A stretch of 64,000 bases of DNA from DATFDN01 sp963762525 (GTDB lineage Bacteria > Pseudomonadota > Alphaproteobacteria > Acetobacterales > Acetobacteraceae): contig CAVXKT010000004.1 of assembly GCA_963762525.1 (NCBI GenBank), positions 426,384 through 490,383 on the forward strand. Direction: 5' to 3'. A program made the position numbers and the translations under genes. This document shows, one piece after another, positions 36,141 to 44,719 of this stretch. Below the pieces are notes generated by a model that worked only from the letters and a program-made list of their open reading frames with translations, had not been told where the DNA came from and did not search any database. Numbering within the stretch: the stretch's first letter is position 1; the number at the start of each line of letters is the position of its first letter.

Positions 36141-36442
36141 TGCGTCCACATCTCCCGCCGGCCGTAGGCGAAGTTTTCCGCATAGGCCTTCGGCCGCACG
36201 CGGCGGACCTGCGGCAATTCCACGTCGTAAGGAATGCCGTGCCGCTGGACGAAGGCGATCGCCTCCTCGCGCGTCGGGAAACTGAGGCGCACCTGCCCCA
36301 GGGTGTCGGCGCCGCCGATCCAGCCCATGAGCGAGTCGGGCCGGCTCGCCGCATCGGGCTCGAACTCCAGCACCCACGTCGCGGTGCCGGCGCGGCCCGA
36401 CTGCATGGCGTTCTTCGGCGGCTGGTAGATGCGGGCGCGCAT
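36137..36442 (-). CDS. NADH dehydrogenase (complex I) accessory subunit, NDUFS4-like
   Basis: 101 residues of the ETC complex I subunit family (NDUFS4/AQDQ), an accessory subunit shared by alphaproteobacteria and mitochondria. MRARIYQPPKNAMQSGRAGT, WVLEFEPDAASRPDSLMGWIG, LSFPTREEAIAFVQRHGI and RPKAYAENFAYGRREMWTH follow the eukaryotic and rhodobacterial proteins closely. It is next to tRNA-Pro, a common neighbour in this class. Confidence 0.92.
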   Translation of the reverse strand: MRARIYQPPKNAMQSGRAGTATWVLEFEPDAASRPDSLMGWIGGADTLGQVRLSFPTREEAIAFVQRHGIPYDVELPQVRRVRPKAYAENFAYGRREMWTH

Positions 36443-36468
36443 GGGCTTCCTTCAAAGTCCGGATCTGG

Positions 36469-36542
36469 TCGGGGCGGCCGGATTCGAACCGGCGGCCTCA
36501 TGCACCCAAAGCACGCGCGCTACCAGGCTGCGCCACGCCCCG
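36469..36542 (-). tRNA. tRNA-Pro (anticodon TGG)
   Basis: Folds to a full cloverleaf on the minus strand: acceptor CGGGGCG/CGCCCCG, D-stem GCGC/GCGC around AGCCTGGTA, anticodon arm CGTGC-TTTGGGT-GCATG with anticodon TGG, and T-arm GCCGG-TTCGAAT-CCGGC. The discriminator base is A. CCA is not encoded. Confidence 0.95.
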
Positions 36543-36583
36543 CCGGCGGCGAAACCTAGGGAACCCGCGCCCGCTTCGCAAGC

Positions 36584-37054
36584 TCAGCGAAATTGGGCGG
36601 CCTGCACCTTGTCGCCGACCGTAATGCCGAGCCGGGCCGTGGTGCCGCCGGCCAGTTCCAGCGTGGCCAGGACCGGGCCGCCGCTGTCGATGATGCGCAG
36701 GCTTTGCGGCACCGCGTTCTCGGTGATGCTGCGGATGGTGCCGTCGGCGGCGATGAACACCATGTCGAGCGGCACCAGCGTATTGCGCATCCACATTTCG
36801 CTCCGTTGCGGCGCCGGCCACACGAACAACATGCCGCCGTCCGGCGGCACCGTGCGGCGGAACATCTCGCCCACGGTCTGCTCGGCCGGCGTCGCCGCCA
36901 GCTCGACGCTGAACGGATGCCGCTGGCCGTTGGCGGTGACGATCGTCAGATTCTCCTTCGGCAATTCGGGTTGCGGGCCGGTCGGCTCCCGGGCCCGCGC
37001 CGCCGGCATCAGCACCAGCAGCGCGAGCAAGCCCCGAACAGCGCGCCGGTTCAT
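36584..37054 (-). CDS. DUF192 secreted protein
   Basis: 156 residues. Signal peptide MNRRAVRGLLALLVLMPAARA, then the DUF192 domain: HPFSVELAATPAEQTVGEMFR, DGGMLFVWPAPQRSEMWMRNT, LVPLDMVFIAADGTI and GGTTARLGITVGDKV. The W-M-x-N-T and LDMxF motifs are the family core; function unknown, proposed role at the envelope. ATG overlaps the stop of prpB (ATGA), so they are co-translated. Confidence 0.87.
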   Translation of the reverse strand: MNRRAVRGLLALLVLMPAARAREPTGPQPELPKENLTIVTANGQRHPFSVELAATPAEQTVGEMFRRTVPPDGGMLFVWPAPQRSEMWMRNTLVPLDMVFIAADGTIRSITENAVPQSLRIIDSGGPVLATLELAGGTTARLGITVGDKVQAAQFR

Positions 37055-37968
37055 CGCTGCGGCATGCCGCGGGGCACCACCGTTGCGACGATCGAGGCGT
37101 CCAGCGCCTCGTATTGTTGATAGCCGATCGTCTCGTAGAGCTCGGTCCGGGTCTGCATCCGGTCGATGACACGCTGCGTGCCGCCGTCGCGGCGAATGGC
37201 GGCATAGACCTCGGCCTGCGCCTTGTTGGCGGCGCGCAGCGCGCTGACCGGCCAGATCACCATCTTGTAGCCCATCGCCTCGAATTCGGCGGCGGTGAAG
37301 AACGGGGTGCGGCCGAACTCGGTCATGTTGGCGAGCAGCGGCGCCTCCACCCGCCGCGCGAACTCGCGGAACATCTCGGCGCTGGTGAGCGCCTCGGGGA
37401 AGATCGCGTCGGCGCCGGCTTCGAGATAGAGCCGCGCCCGCGACACCGCGCCGTCCATTCCCTCGCTCGCCGCCGCGTCGGTGCGCGCGATCACGAACAG
37501 ATGCCGCCGGGCCGTTCGGGCGGCGGCGACCTTGGCCGCCATGTCGCGCGCGTCGGCGAGCTTCTTGTCGTTCAGATGCCCGCATTTCTTCGGCAGCAAC
37601 TGATCCTCGATATGCACGCCGGCCGCGCCCGCCTCCTCGAAGGCGCGGACCATGTGCATCACGTTCAGCGCCTCCCCATATCCGGTGTCGCCGTCCACCA
37701 GTACGGGCAGCGCGGCGGCGCGCGCGAGCTGGCGGATGAAGAAGCAGACTTCATCGACGGTGATGATGCCGAGATCGGGCAGACCCATTTGCGCGGTCAT
37801 CGCCGCGCCGGAGAGATAGAGCGCCTCGAAGCCGGCGCCTCTCGCCTGCAAGGCCGCCTGCCCGTTATGCGCGCCCGGCATCCCGAGAATCCCCGGGCGC
37901 GCGAGCAGCGCCCGCAACCGCGCGCCCGCGGGCGCGTCGGGCTGATCGGCGGCGATAAGATAGGTCAT
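37051..37968 (-). CDS. prpB: isocitrate lyase/PEP mutase-family enzyme, likely 2-methylisocitrate lyase
   Basis: 305 residues, intact. Cleaves 2-methylisocitrate to pyruvate and succinate in the family member PrpB. GMPGAHNGQAALQARGAGFEALYLSG, VDGDTGYGEALNVMHMV, AGVHIEDQLLPKKCGH (catalytic KKCGH), IARTDA, GADAIFPEAL and NMTEFGRTPFF match PrpB well. No prpC or prpD lies nearby, so propionate metabolism is inferred from sequence only; a related carboxyphosphonoenolpyruvate-type activity is less likely. Confidence 0.85.
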   Translation of the reverse strand: MTYLIAADQPDAPAGARLRALLARPGILGMPGAHNGQAALQARGAGFEALYLSGAAMTAQMGLPDLGIITVDEVCFFIRQLARAAALPVLVDGDTGYGEALNVMHMVRAFEEAGAAGVHIEDQLLPKKCGHLNDKKLADARDMAAKVAAARTARRHLFVIARTDAAASEGMDGAVSRARLYLEAGADAIFPEALTSAEMFREFARRVEAPLLANMTEFGRTPFFTAAEFEAMGYKMVIWPVSALRAANKAQAEVYAAIRRDGGTQRVIDRMQTRTELYETIGYQQYEALDASIVATVVPRGMPQR

Positions 37969-37999
37969 GGCCGGGCTCCGAAACGTGGCGGAGCTTAGA

Positions 38000-38924
38000 C
38001 TAACGGGTCTGCTGGATCGCCGACAAAATCCAGTTGCCGCCGCGCACGCGGACGAAGGTCCAGAGTTCGGTCGCGGTCACGTGCTCGGTCTCGCTGCCGT
38101 CGACGATGCGACCGCTACGATCGCGCGTGACGTCGATCATCGAGAAGCGCATCGCCACGGTGGCGTAATCGCGACCCTGCTCGTTCCAGGATTGCGAGAG
38201 ATCGCCCGAGAGCAATCGAACGTCGGCGATCAGGTTGCGCTCACCCCGGCTCGCATATTCGGAGAGTTGATTGGCGAAGTAGCTCACCATCTCCGGCGTC
38301 GCCAGCGCCGACAGCGCGTTCACGTCGCTGCGGCTCCAGGCGTCCTGGATCGCTTGAAGCGATTGCTCGAAATGCCGGTAATCGTCCGGTCCGATCGCCA
38401 CCGGCGGCGGTGCGGCGCGAGCGCCGCCGAAACCGAAACCCATCATCGGCCGAGGGCCGGGGCCGTTCGGCGTGCGGTTGAAGAAATTGGGGCCGGCGGC
38501 GTAGGCCGGACGGGACCGGCGCAGCAGCCCCCACACCCAGCGCACGATCAGCACGACGATGGCGATGCGGATCAGCAGCCAGATCAGCCCGAAGCCGCCG
38601 AAGCCAAAACCGTGGCCGAATAGCAAGGAGCCCGAGTCCGACGCCGAGCAGGCCGCCGAGCAAGCCCGAGCCGAAGCCCGAGCGATAGGGCGCCGCGTAG
38701 CCCGGAGCGGGCGTCGCGTTATTGGGCGCCGGTCGCGGTGTCAGGCTGCGCTCGATCGGCGCCGCCGAATAGGGCGCGGTGCGCGTCGCCGGCGGGGCGG
38801 AGAAGGTGTAGCCGCCGCGGCTTCCCATCGAGGCGCCGCCGCCCGCACGGGCGAGCGCGAGCCCCGGCTGAAGCGCGAGGCCGATGGCCGCCGTGGCGGC
38901 CAAGAGCAGGGACGTGCGGCGCAT
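38000..38924 (-). CDS. Tim44-like domain protein (frameshifted)
   Basis: About 308 residues. Signal peptide or first helix MRRTSLLLAATAAIGLALQP, a Gly/Ser/Pro-rich linker (GGGASMGSRGGYTFSAPPA), then near 38620 a one-base shift into GHGFGFGGFGLIWLLIRIAIVVLIV, a second membrane helix. The C-terminal Tim44/MRPL45 domain is seen as FEQSLQAIQDAWSRSDVNALSALATPEMVSYF and ATELWTFVRVRGGNWILSAIQQ. Such bacterial proteins are inner-membrane anchored with a domain related to the mitochondrial import motor subunit; role unclear. Confidence 0.82.
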
Positions 38925-38997
38925 GGGCGTAATCGCCTATCCGTGATTGCCGCGCGTTATATAGTATCTCCCGCCACCGCCGCACAGGGGCGCCCCG

Positions 38998-40335
38998 TCA
39001 GGCGCCCGCCACCGTCATGCCATCGATCCGCACCGTCGGGGCGTCGGTGCCGCGACGGAACACCAGGTCGTCGGCGGGCGTCAGGTGGGCGAACATCTCA
39101 GGCAGGCTGCCGGCGATGGTGATCTCCGCCACCGGCTCGGCCAGGGCGCCGTCGCGGATCATGAAGCCGGCGGCGCCGCGGCTGTAATCGCCGGTGACGC
39201 CGTTGACGCCCATGCCGATCAGTTCGGTGACATAGACCCCGAGCGCGATGTCGGCCATCAGCGCCGTCGGCGAGAAGCGCCCCGGCGCCAAGTAGAGATT
39301 GGTCGGCCCCGGTCCGGGCGGCCCGGAGGTGCCGCGCGCGGCGTGTCCGGTCGAGTTCAGGCCGAGCTGACGGGCGGAGCGGCTATCGAGCAGCCAGGTG
39401 GTCAGCACCCCCTCATCGACGAGCTTGCGCGCCTCGGTGGGCGTGCCCTCGCCGTCCCAAGGCTTCGAGCGCAGGCCGCGCCGGCGCAGCGGGTCGTCGT
39501 GGATCACGATGGCGGGGGCGAAGACGCGCTGGCCCATTCGGTCTTTCAGAAACGAGGTGCCGCGCGCGATCGCCGCACCGTTGATCGCGCCCGCCAGATG
39601 GCCGAGCAGGCTGGCGGAGACGCGCGGATCATAGACCACGGGCACGCGCGCGGTCGGCGGCCGGACCGGATTCATGCGCGCGACCGCCCGCTCGCCGGCG
39701 CGGCGGCCGATCAGGTCCGGCGGTTCGAGGTCGGTGAGGTGGACGGTGCCGTGATAGTCGAAGTCGCGCTGCATCGCCGTGCCCGTGCCGGCCAAGGCGG
39801 TGGCGGAGACCGAATGGCTGCTGCGCAGAATGCGCCCCGCAAAGCCCGCCGAAGTCACCAGCACGACTTCGGTCCGTCCGTATCCCGCGTCGGCGCCCTC
39901 GGAATTGGTGACACCCGGGACCGCGAGCGCCGCTTCCTCGGCCGCCGCCGCCCGCGCCGCGAGCCGGGCGGTGTCGGGCTCCTCGTCATCGGCGAGATCG
40001 AGCGGATCGGCATCCGGCGCGGCACCGGCGGCGGCGGTCTCGGCGAGTCCGGTATAGGGATCATCCGGCACCACGCGCGCCATGGCGACGGCGCGGTCGG
40101 CCAGAGCGGCGAAGCCGGCGGGATCGACGGTGGTCGAAGACACGATCGCGGCCTTGCGGCCCACGAACACGCGAAGCCCGAGATCCTGCCCCTCGGCGCG
40201 CTCCACATGCTCGATCTCACCCAGCCGGCGCTGCACCGAAAGCGAGGTGCCCGCCACCAGCACGGCGTCGGCGGCATCCGCCCCGGCGGCGCGGGCGCGA
40301 GCGAGCAAATTTTGCAGCAGGTCGAGATGGCTCAT
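38998..40335 (-). CDS. pmbA: TldD/PmbA-family protein PmbA
   Basis: 445 residues, intact. PmbA (TldE) is the non-catalytic partner of the protease TldD, which matures peptides such as microcin B17 and degrades CcdA. GEIEHVERAEGQDLGLRVFVG, SSTTVDPAGFAALADRAVAMAR, DDPLRRRGLRSKPWDGEGTPT, LLDSRSARQLGLNSTGHA, PTNLYLAPG and GVNGVTGDYSRGAAGFMI are characteristic. As expected for PmbA it lacks the HExxxH of TldD. tldD is not in the window. Confidence 0.93.
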   Translation of the reverse strand: MSHLDLLQNLLARARAAGADAADAVLVAGTSLSVQRRLGEIEHVERAEGQDLGLRVFVGRKAAIVSSTTVDPAGFAALADRAVAMARVVPDDPYTGLAETAAAGAAPDADPLDLADDEEPDTARLAARAAAAEEAALAVPGVTNSEGADAGYGRTEVVLVTSAGFAGRILRSSHSVSATALAGTGTAMQRDFDYHGTVHLTDLEPPDLIGRRAGERAVARMNPVRPPTARVPVVYDPRVSASLLGHLAGAINGAAIARGTSFLKDRMGQRVFAPAIVIHDDPLRRRGLRSKPWDGEGTPTEARKLVDEGVLTTWLLDSRSARQLGLNSTGHAARGTSGPPGPGPTNLYLAPGRFSPTALMADIALGVYVTELIGMGVNGVTGDYSRGAAGFMIRDGALAEPVAEITIAGSLPEMFAHLTPADDLVFRRGTDAPTVRIDGMTVAGA

Positions 40336-40384
40336 CCAAAAACCCTCGGCGGCGGCCTGCAGATGGTGATGCGCGCGCCCGCGC

Positions 40385-41956
40385 CTACCCCCGCCGTACC
40401 CGATAGAATTGCGGAATCCCCTGCGGCACGTCCTGCAAGCTCGACTTGAAGCAGGTCGGCTGAAAATACATCCCGAGCGGTGCGTAGGAGGGATTGCGGA
40501 AAAACTCGGCCTGCATGTCGGCGCAGAGCTTCTGCTGCCCCGCTTGCGTCGGCGCGTCGAACCAGGCCAGCCGCAATTCCTCCATCTTCGGGTCGGTCGG
40601 CCAGCCGAACCAGCCCTTGCCGTCGGATTTCAGGGCGATGTCGGAAGCGGGGGTGACGTTGCCGGGGCCGCCGAGGAAGGTGAAGAAGATGTTCCAGCCG
40701 CCCTGATCCACGGGCTTGCGGCTGGCCCGGCGGGTGACAACCGTTCCCCAGTCGAGCGACTGGTAATCGACGTTGAAGCCGATGCGCTTCAGCATGTCGC
40801 CGCCGACCTGCGCGATCGCATTGATGGTGGGGAAGTTGGAGGCGGCGAGCACCACCACCTTCTCGCCCTTGTATCCGGCCTCCTTGAGTGCCGCTTGCAG
40901 CTTCGCCGGATCCTTCATGCCCTGCATGGTGTCGATCCCGACCGTGCTCGCCATCGGACTGCCGGGCACGAACAGCCCCACCTTGTCGAGCACCAGTTCC
41001 GGCTCGCTGCCGGCGACCGCCGCCATGTAATCGCGCTGGTTCACCGCCGAGACGACGACGCGGCGAACCGCCGGGTTGTTGAAAGGCGGAAACAGGTCGT
41101 TGAAGCGCAGACAGCCGATCTCGCCCAAATGGTCCTTCACCGTGACGGTAAGCCCGGAGCCTTGTTTCAGGACAGGTTCCAGATCGATGGTCGGATTTTC
41201 CCACCAGTCGAACTCGCCGGCGCACATCGCCGCCGCGTTGGTGGCGGGATCGGGCGAGACCGTCCATTCGACGCGATCGAAATACACCGGCTTCGGCCCG
41301 GCGGTGTACTGGGCCGGCCCGTCGGCGCGCGGGACATAGCCGGCGAATTTCTCATAGACGACGCGCGAGCCGGGCACCCGCTCATTGGCGAGGAAGCGGA
41401 ATGGCCCGCTTCCCACCATCTCCGTCACCTGATCATGCGGCGAGGTCTTGGCCAATCGTTCGGGCATGATGCAGGGCATGTTGGTGATCGTCGCCAGCGC
41501 ATTCGGCAGCAGCGGGAACGGCTTCTTGAGCCGGAACCGCACCACCTTGTCGGACGGCGCCGAAAGCTCATCGGTGGCTGCCATCAGCACCGAGCCGAAG
41601 ACATCCACCTGGCCCCAGCGGTTGAGCGAGGCGACGCAGTCGCGCGCCAGCACCGGCGTGTTGTCTTGGAATTTCAATCCGTCGCGCAGCGTGATGTCGC
41701 ATTGGCGGTTGTCGGCGGAGAGCGTGCTGCCGGCCGCCATCTGCGGATGCGGCTGGTAGTTGTCGTCCACCCCGTACAGCGTATCGAACACCATGAAGGC
41801 GTGATTGCGGGTGATGTCCGCGGTGGTCCACACCGGGTCGAGCGAGGCGAGGTCGGCTTGCGGGATGAACTTGAGCACCCGGCTTCCCTGCGCCCGGACG
41901 ACCGCGGGTGCGGCGAGCACGGCGGCCGTGGAGGCCAGAAACTGGCGGCGCTTCAT
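40385..41956 (-). CDS. ABC transporter periplasmic binding protein, family 5 (peptide/nickel class)
   Basis: 523 residues, intact. Tat-type signal (KRRQFLAST then AAVLAAPAVVRA). VLKFIPQADLASLDPVWTTADI, LRDGLKFQDNTPVLARDCVASLNRW and EMVGSGPFRFLANER are solute-binding family 5 motifs. No permease or ATPase genes are adjacent; orphan proteins of this family are frequent in Acetobacteraceae-like genomes. SD GGGAGGAGA precedes the ATG at 41956. The ligand (peptide, opine, sugar or other) cannot be told. Confidence 0.88.
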   Translation of the reverse strand: MKRRQFLASTAAVLAAPAVVRAQGSRVLKFIPQADLASLDPVWTTADITRNHAFMVFDTLYGVDDNYQPHPQMAAGSTLSADNRQCDITLRDGLKFQDNTPVLARDCVASLNRWGQVDVFGSVLMAATDELSAPSDKVVRFRLKKPFPLLPNALATITNMPCIMPERLAKTSPHDQVTEMVGSGPFRFLANERVPGSRVVYEKFAGYVPRADGPAQYTAGPKPVYFDRVEWTVSPDPATNAAAMCAGEFDWWENPTIDLEPVLKQGSGLTVTVKDHLGEIGCLRFNDLFPPFNNPAVRRVVVSAVNQRDYMAAVAGSEPELVLDKVGLFVPGSPMASTVGIDTMQGMKDPAKLQAALKEAGYKGEKVVVLAASNFPTINAIAQVGGDMLKRIGFNVDYQSLDWGTVVTRRASRKPVDQGGWNIFFTFLGGPGNVTPASDIALKSDGKGWFGWPTDPKMEELRLAWFDAPTQAGQQKLCADMQAEFFRNPSYAPLGMYFQPTCFKSSLQDVPQGIPQFYRVRRG

Positions 41957-41996
41957 GTTGTCTCCTCCCGATCTTGCGGCCGACGGCCCGGGTCGA

Positions 41997-43499
41997 TCAT
42001 GGCAAAGCCCGGGCGCGGAAGCCAGATGATGCCGCGCTCCGAGCCGCAGCACGGCGGCGACCAGTGCTTCGGCGTCCGCCTCGCGCGTGCGGTGGTTCAC
42101 GATCGCCGCGCGGATCGCGAGCTTCCGCCGCAACGATGGTCGTCGACGGCGCGGCGAGGCCGGATTCCTGCAAATCGGCGACCAGCGCGGCATTGCGGCG
42201 GTCGCAATCAGTTTTGAAGCGATACCGGAAGCAAACGATGTTGAGCGGCACCGGCGCCAGCCTTTCGAGCATCGGCGCGGCATCGATCCGCGCGGCCAGA
42301 TGCCGGGCCACGGCGCAACTGCGGTCGATGGCGGCGCCGATCCGCGCGGTCCCCAGCGTTTTGAAGGTGAACCATACTTTGAGCGCGCGGAAACCGCGCG
42401 AGAGGTCGGGGCCGAGATCGCAAGGCCAGGGCGCACCGCCGGCGAGCCCGCGCGCCTCGCGACGCAAATAGGCTGCCGGCGCGGCGAACGCCTGTTCGGC
42501 ATGCGCGCGCTCGCGCACGATCAGGCAGCCGGCGTCGTACGGCACCTGGCCCCATTTGTGGAAGTCGAACGCGATGCTGTCGGCATCCTCGATGCCCGCC
42601 AGCAACGGGCGCAGCGCCGGCGACAGCGCCGCCAGCGCACCGAAGGCGCCGTCGATATGAAACCAGAGCCGCTCGGCCCGACACAGCGCGGCGAGGCCGG
42701 GCAGATCATCGATCGCGCCGAGGTTCACGCTGCCCGCCGTGGCGATCACCAGGAACGGACGCAGCCCGGCGGCACGATCGGCGGCAACGGCAGACGCCAC
42801 CGTGCGCGCCAGCATCCGCCCTTCCGCGTCGATCGGGATCAGCCGCAGCGCGTCGGTCCCGAGTCCCGCCATGTCCATGGCGCGGGCGACACAGTTATGC
42901 GCGTCCGCCGAGGTGTACGCGACGAGCCCCGGGGAGACGCCCGTCCGCCGAACCGCTGCTCCGACTGCTTGCACGCGGGCGATCAACACCGCCATCAGGT
43001 TCGCGATCGAGGTGCCGGTGACGAGCAGGCCGCCGGCGGTGTCGGGCATTCCGAACAGCGCCGCCATCCAGCGGATGACCTGCCGCTCGATCTCGATCGG
43101 GGCGTGATCGCGCCCGCCCAGATTGGCGTTCAGCCCGGCGGCCAGCATCTCGGCGACGATGCCGGCCGGATTGCCGCCGCCGTGCACCCAGGCCATGAAG
43201 CGCGGATGCACGTTGCCGGAAGTGTAAGGCAACACCAGCCGCTCGAACTCGGCGCAGACCTCGGCTAGATCGCGTCCCTCCTCCGGCAACGGCGCATGGA
43301 GCTCGCGGCGCAACGCCGAGGGCATTTTCTGCCAGACCGGCCGGTCCCGGACGTCACGCGTGTAGTCCAGGATGCGATCGAGCATCGCGTGCGCGGTCGC
43401 GCGAAATGCCTCCCAATCGGCAGGGTCGAGGTGTTCCCGGACATCGCTCACCGGCGCGATCTCGATCGGTGTTGCCAAGCGCAGTTTGTTAGGAGCCAT
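41997..43499 (-). CDS. group II pyridoxal-dependent decarboxylase (aromatic amino acid type; C-terminal frameshift)
   Basis: About 500 residues. SGNVHPRFMAWVHGGGNPAG, GLLVTGTSIANLMAVLIA, SADAHNCVARAMDMAGLG, VIATAGSVNLGAIDDL, HIDGAFGALAAL and DFHKWGQVPYDAGCLIVR with the PLP Lys in HKW identify a group II decarboxylase (aromatic-L-amino-acid, glutamate or related). Substrate uncertain. A shift near 42130 moves the last part into the frame reading IRAAIVNHRTREADAEALVAAVL, the expected C-terminus, so the true stop may differ slightly from 41997. Confidence 0.85.
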   Translation of the reverse strand: MAPNKLRLATPIEIAPVSDVREHLDPADWEAFRATAHAMLDRILDYTRDVRDRPVWQKMPSALRRELHAPLPEEGRDLAEVCAEFERLVLPYTSGNVHPRFMAWVHGGGNPAGIVAEMLAAGLNANLGGRDHAPIEIERQVIRWMAALFGMPDTAGGLLVTGTSIANLMAVLIARVQAVGAAVRRTGVSPGLVAYTSADAHNCVARAMDMAGLGTDALRLIPIDAEGRMLARTVASAVAADRAAGLRPFLVIATAGSVNLGAIDDLPGLAALCRAERLWFHIDGAFGALAALSPALRPLLAGIEDADSIAFDFHKWGQVPYDAGCLIVRERAHAEQAFAAPAAYLRREARGLAGGAPWPCDLGPDLSRGFRALKVWFTFKTLGTARIGAAIDRSCAVARHLAARIDAAPMLERLAPVPLNIVCFRYRFKTDCDRRNAALVADLQESGLAAPSTTIVAAEARDPRGDREPPHARGGRRSTGRRRAAARSAASSGFRARALP

Positions 43500-43560
43500 G
43501 AACAGGCTCTTAACGAGTTCGTCGTCTTCGCGGAAAGGCTTTTTCTGGTGGTGATCGGCG

Positions 43561-43784
43561 CTAATGGGTCTTAAACAAGATTCCGGCAGCGATAATAGCC
43601 AAGCCGACAATCCCGCCTATTACCCACGCTGCCCTTGAACAAAGCTGATCTTGTTGATTAGCACGTCCAGCTTTGAGCCTTGCGATTTAACATCCTTGAT
43701 CAGCCTTTCCGCTTTGGTGCTTACCTCGGAGATTGACTTTTGCAAATTCATCATCGCTTTGACGGTAAAACTCTGCTCCATCAT
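43561..43784 (-). CDS. small coiled-coil membrane protein (frameshifted)
   Basis: About 70-75 residues with lower GC than its neighbours. From ATG 43784 (MMEQSFTVKAMMNLQ) it forms a heptad-like helix, SISEVSTKAERLIKDVKSQGSKLDVLINKISFV. Allowing one shift near 43635, it ends in a transmembrane helix VIGGIVGLAIIAAGILFKTH to the stop at 43561. Small proteins of this kind (coiled coil plus C-terminal helix) are common in mobile DNA. It marks the left side of the accessory island; no function is assigned. Confidence 0.5.
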
Positions 43785-43922
43785 TGGTGTGCTCGGCGGA
43801 GGGATCTGAGCCAGCCGCTCCGGGGAACGGAGTTTGCCGGGTTTGGGTTGGCGCCTTCTAGGAATTCTAAGCGGTTTTAGCCGACGGTTTGGCCGCGCTG
43901 GCAACGGAAAGAATTCGGGTCG

Positions 43923-44688
43923 ATGAAACTGCTGGCTGCTTTCTTCGCCGCCATGGCGGCTGGCATCGCCGGTCTGCGCGGGCGATTTCCTCGGCGCCGA
44001 TCAGGTGCGGGCCATCGTCAGCGCGGCGCCGAGCGGCAAGGCTGATCTGCGCGGCAAGGACATGCACGGCGACGATCTTTCCGCTCTCGACCTCAGCGGG
44101 GCGAACCTCGCGGGCGCCAATCTGGCCGGGGCGAACCTGCACGGGGTCAAGCTGGTGGGGGCGAACCTGCGCGGCGCCAACCTCGATCGTGCGGACCTGA
44201 CCCAGACCTGGATCATGAATGCGAATTTCGACGGCGCCAATCTGCACGGCGCCACCTTGCAGGTGGTGATCACGTCCTATGCGATGAGCAACACGCCGCA
44301 GACGGCGGCGAGCTTCGTCGGCGCCAACCTCTCCGACACTGACGCGACCGTCCATTTCAGCCATGACGACATGCGCGGCGCCAACTTCACCGGCACCAGG
44401 CAGTCGGTGGTGCTCGCCAATCAGTCGATGGGCCTGCTGCGCAGCGAATATGTCGGCGCCAATCTCGATGGCGCGAATTTCACCCGCGCGCAGTTGGGCC
44501 ACGTGACGTTCGAATTCGCGAAGCTGAACGGCGCGGTGTTTCGCGATGCCGACCTGACGCGCGCCGATTTCGACGGCGCCTATCTGACCGATGCGGACTT
44601 CACCGGCGCCAAGCTGGACCAAACGACGTTCGCGGGGGCACGCTAACCGCGGGTCAAGGGCCTGCCGCCGGAAGCCTCGCCACGCTGA
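43923..44688 (+). CDS. secreted pentapeptide-repeat protein (frameshifted)
   Basis: Signal peptide MKLLAAFFAAMAAGIAGL, then after a one-base shift near 43978 GDFLGADQVRAIVSAAPSG and a run of A(D/N)LxG pentapeptides: LSGANLAGANLAGANL, LVGANLRGANLDRADL, ANFDGANLHGATL, then YVGANLDGANFTRAQL and DADLTRADFDGAYLTDADF after a less regular middle. Such repeats make a right-handed quadrilateral beta-helix. A second shift near 44640 hides the natural end ...VKGLPPEASPR at 44688. The region from about 44408 on is duplicated at 47549-47828. Periplasmic function unknown. Confidence 0.75.
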
Positions 44689-44719
44689 GCGGTGCCTTGG
44701 GAAGTCCGGCCGCTCGCGC

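Noticed and set aside
40385..42502. Fusion of the PLP decarboxylase C-terminus with the peptide-binding protein
   Set aside because: The open frame only arises from the indel near 42130; the binding protein has its own Tat signal and ribosome binding site at 41956.
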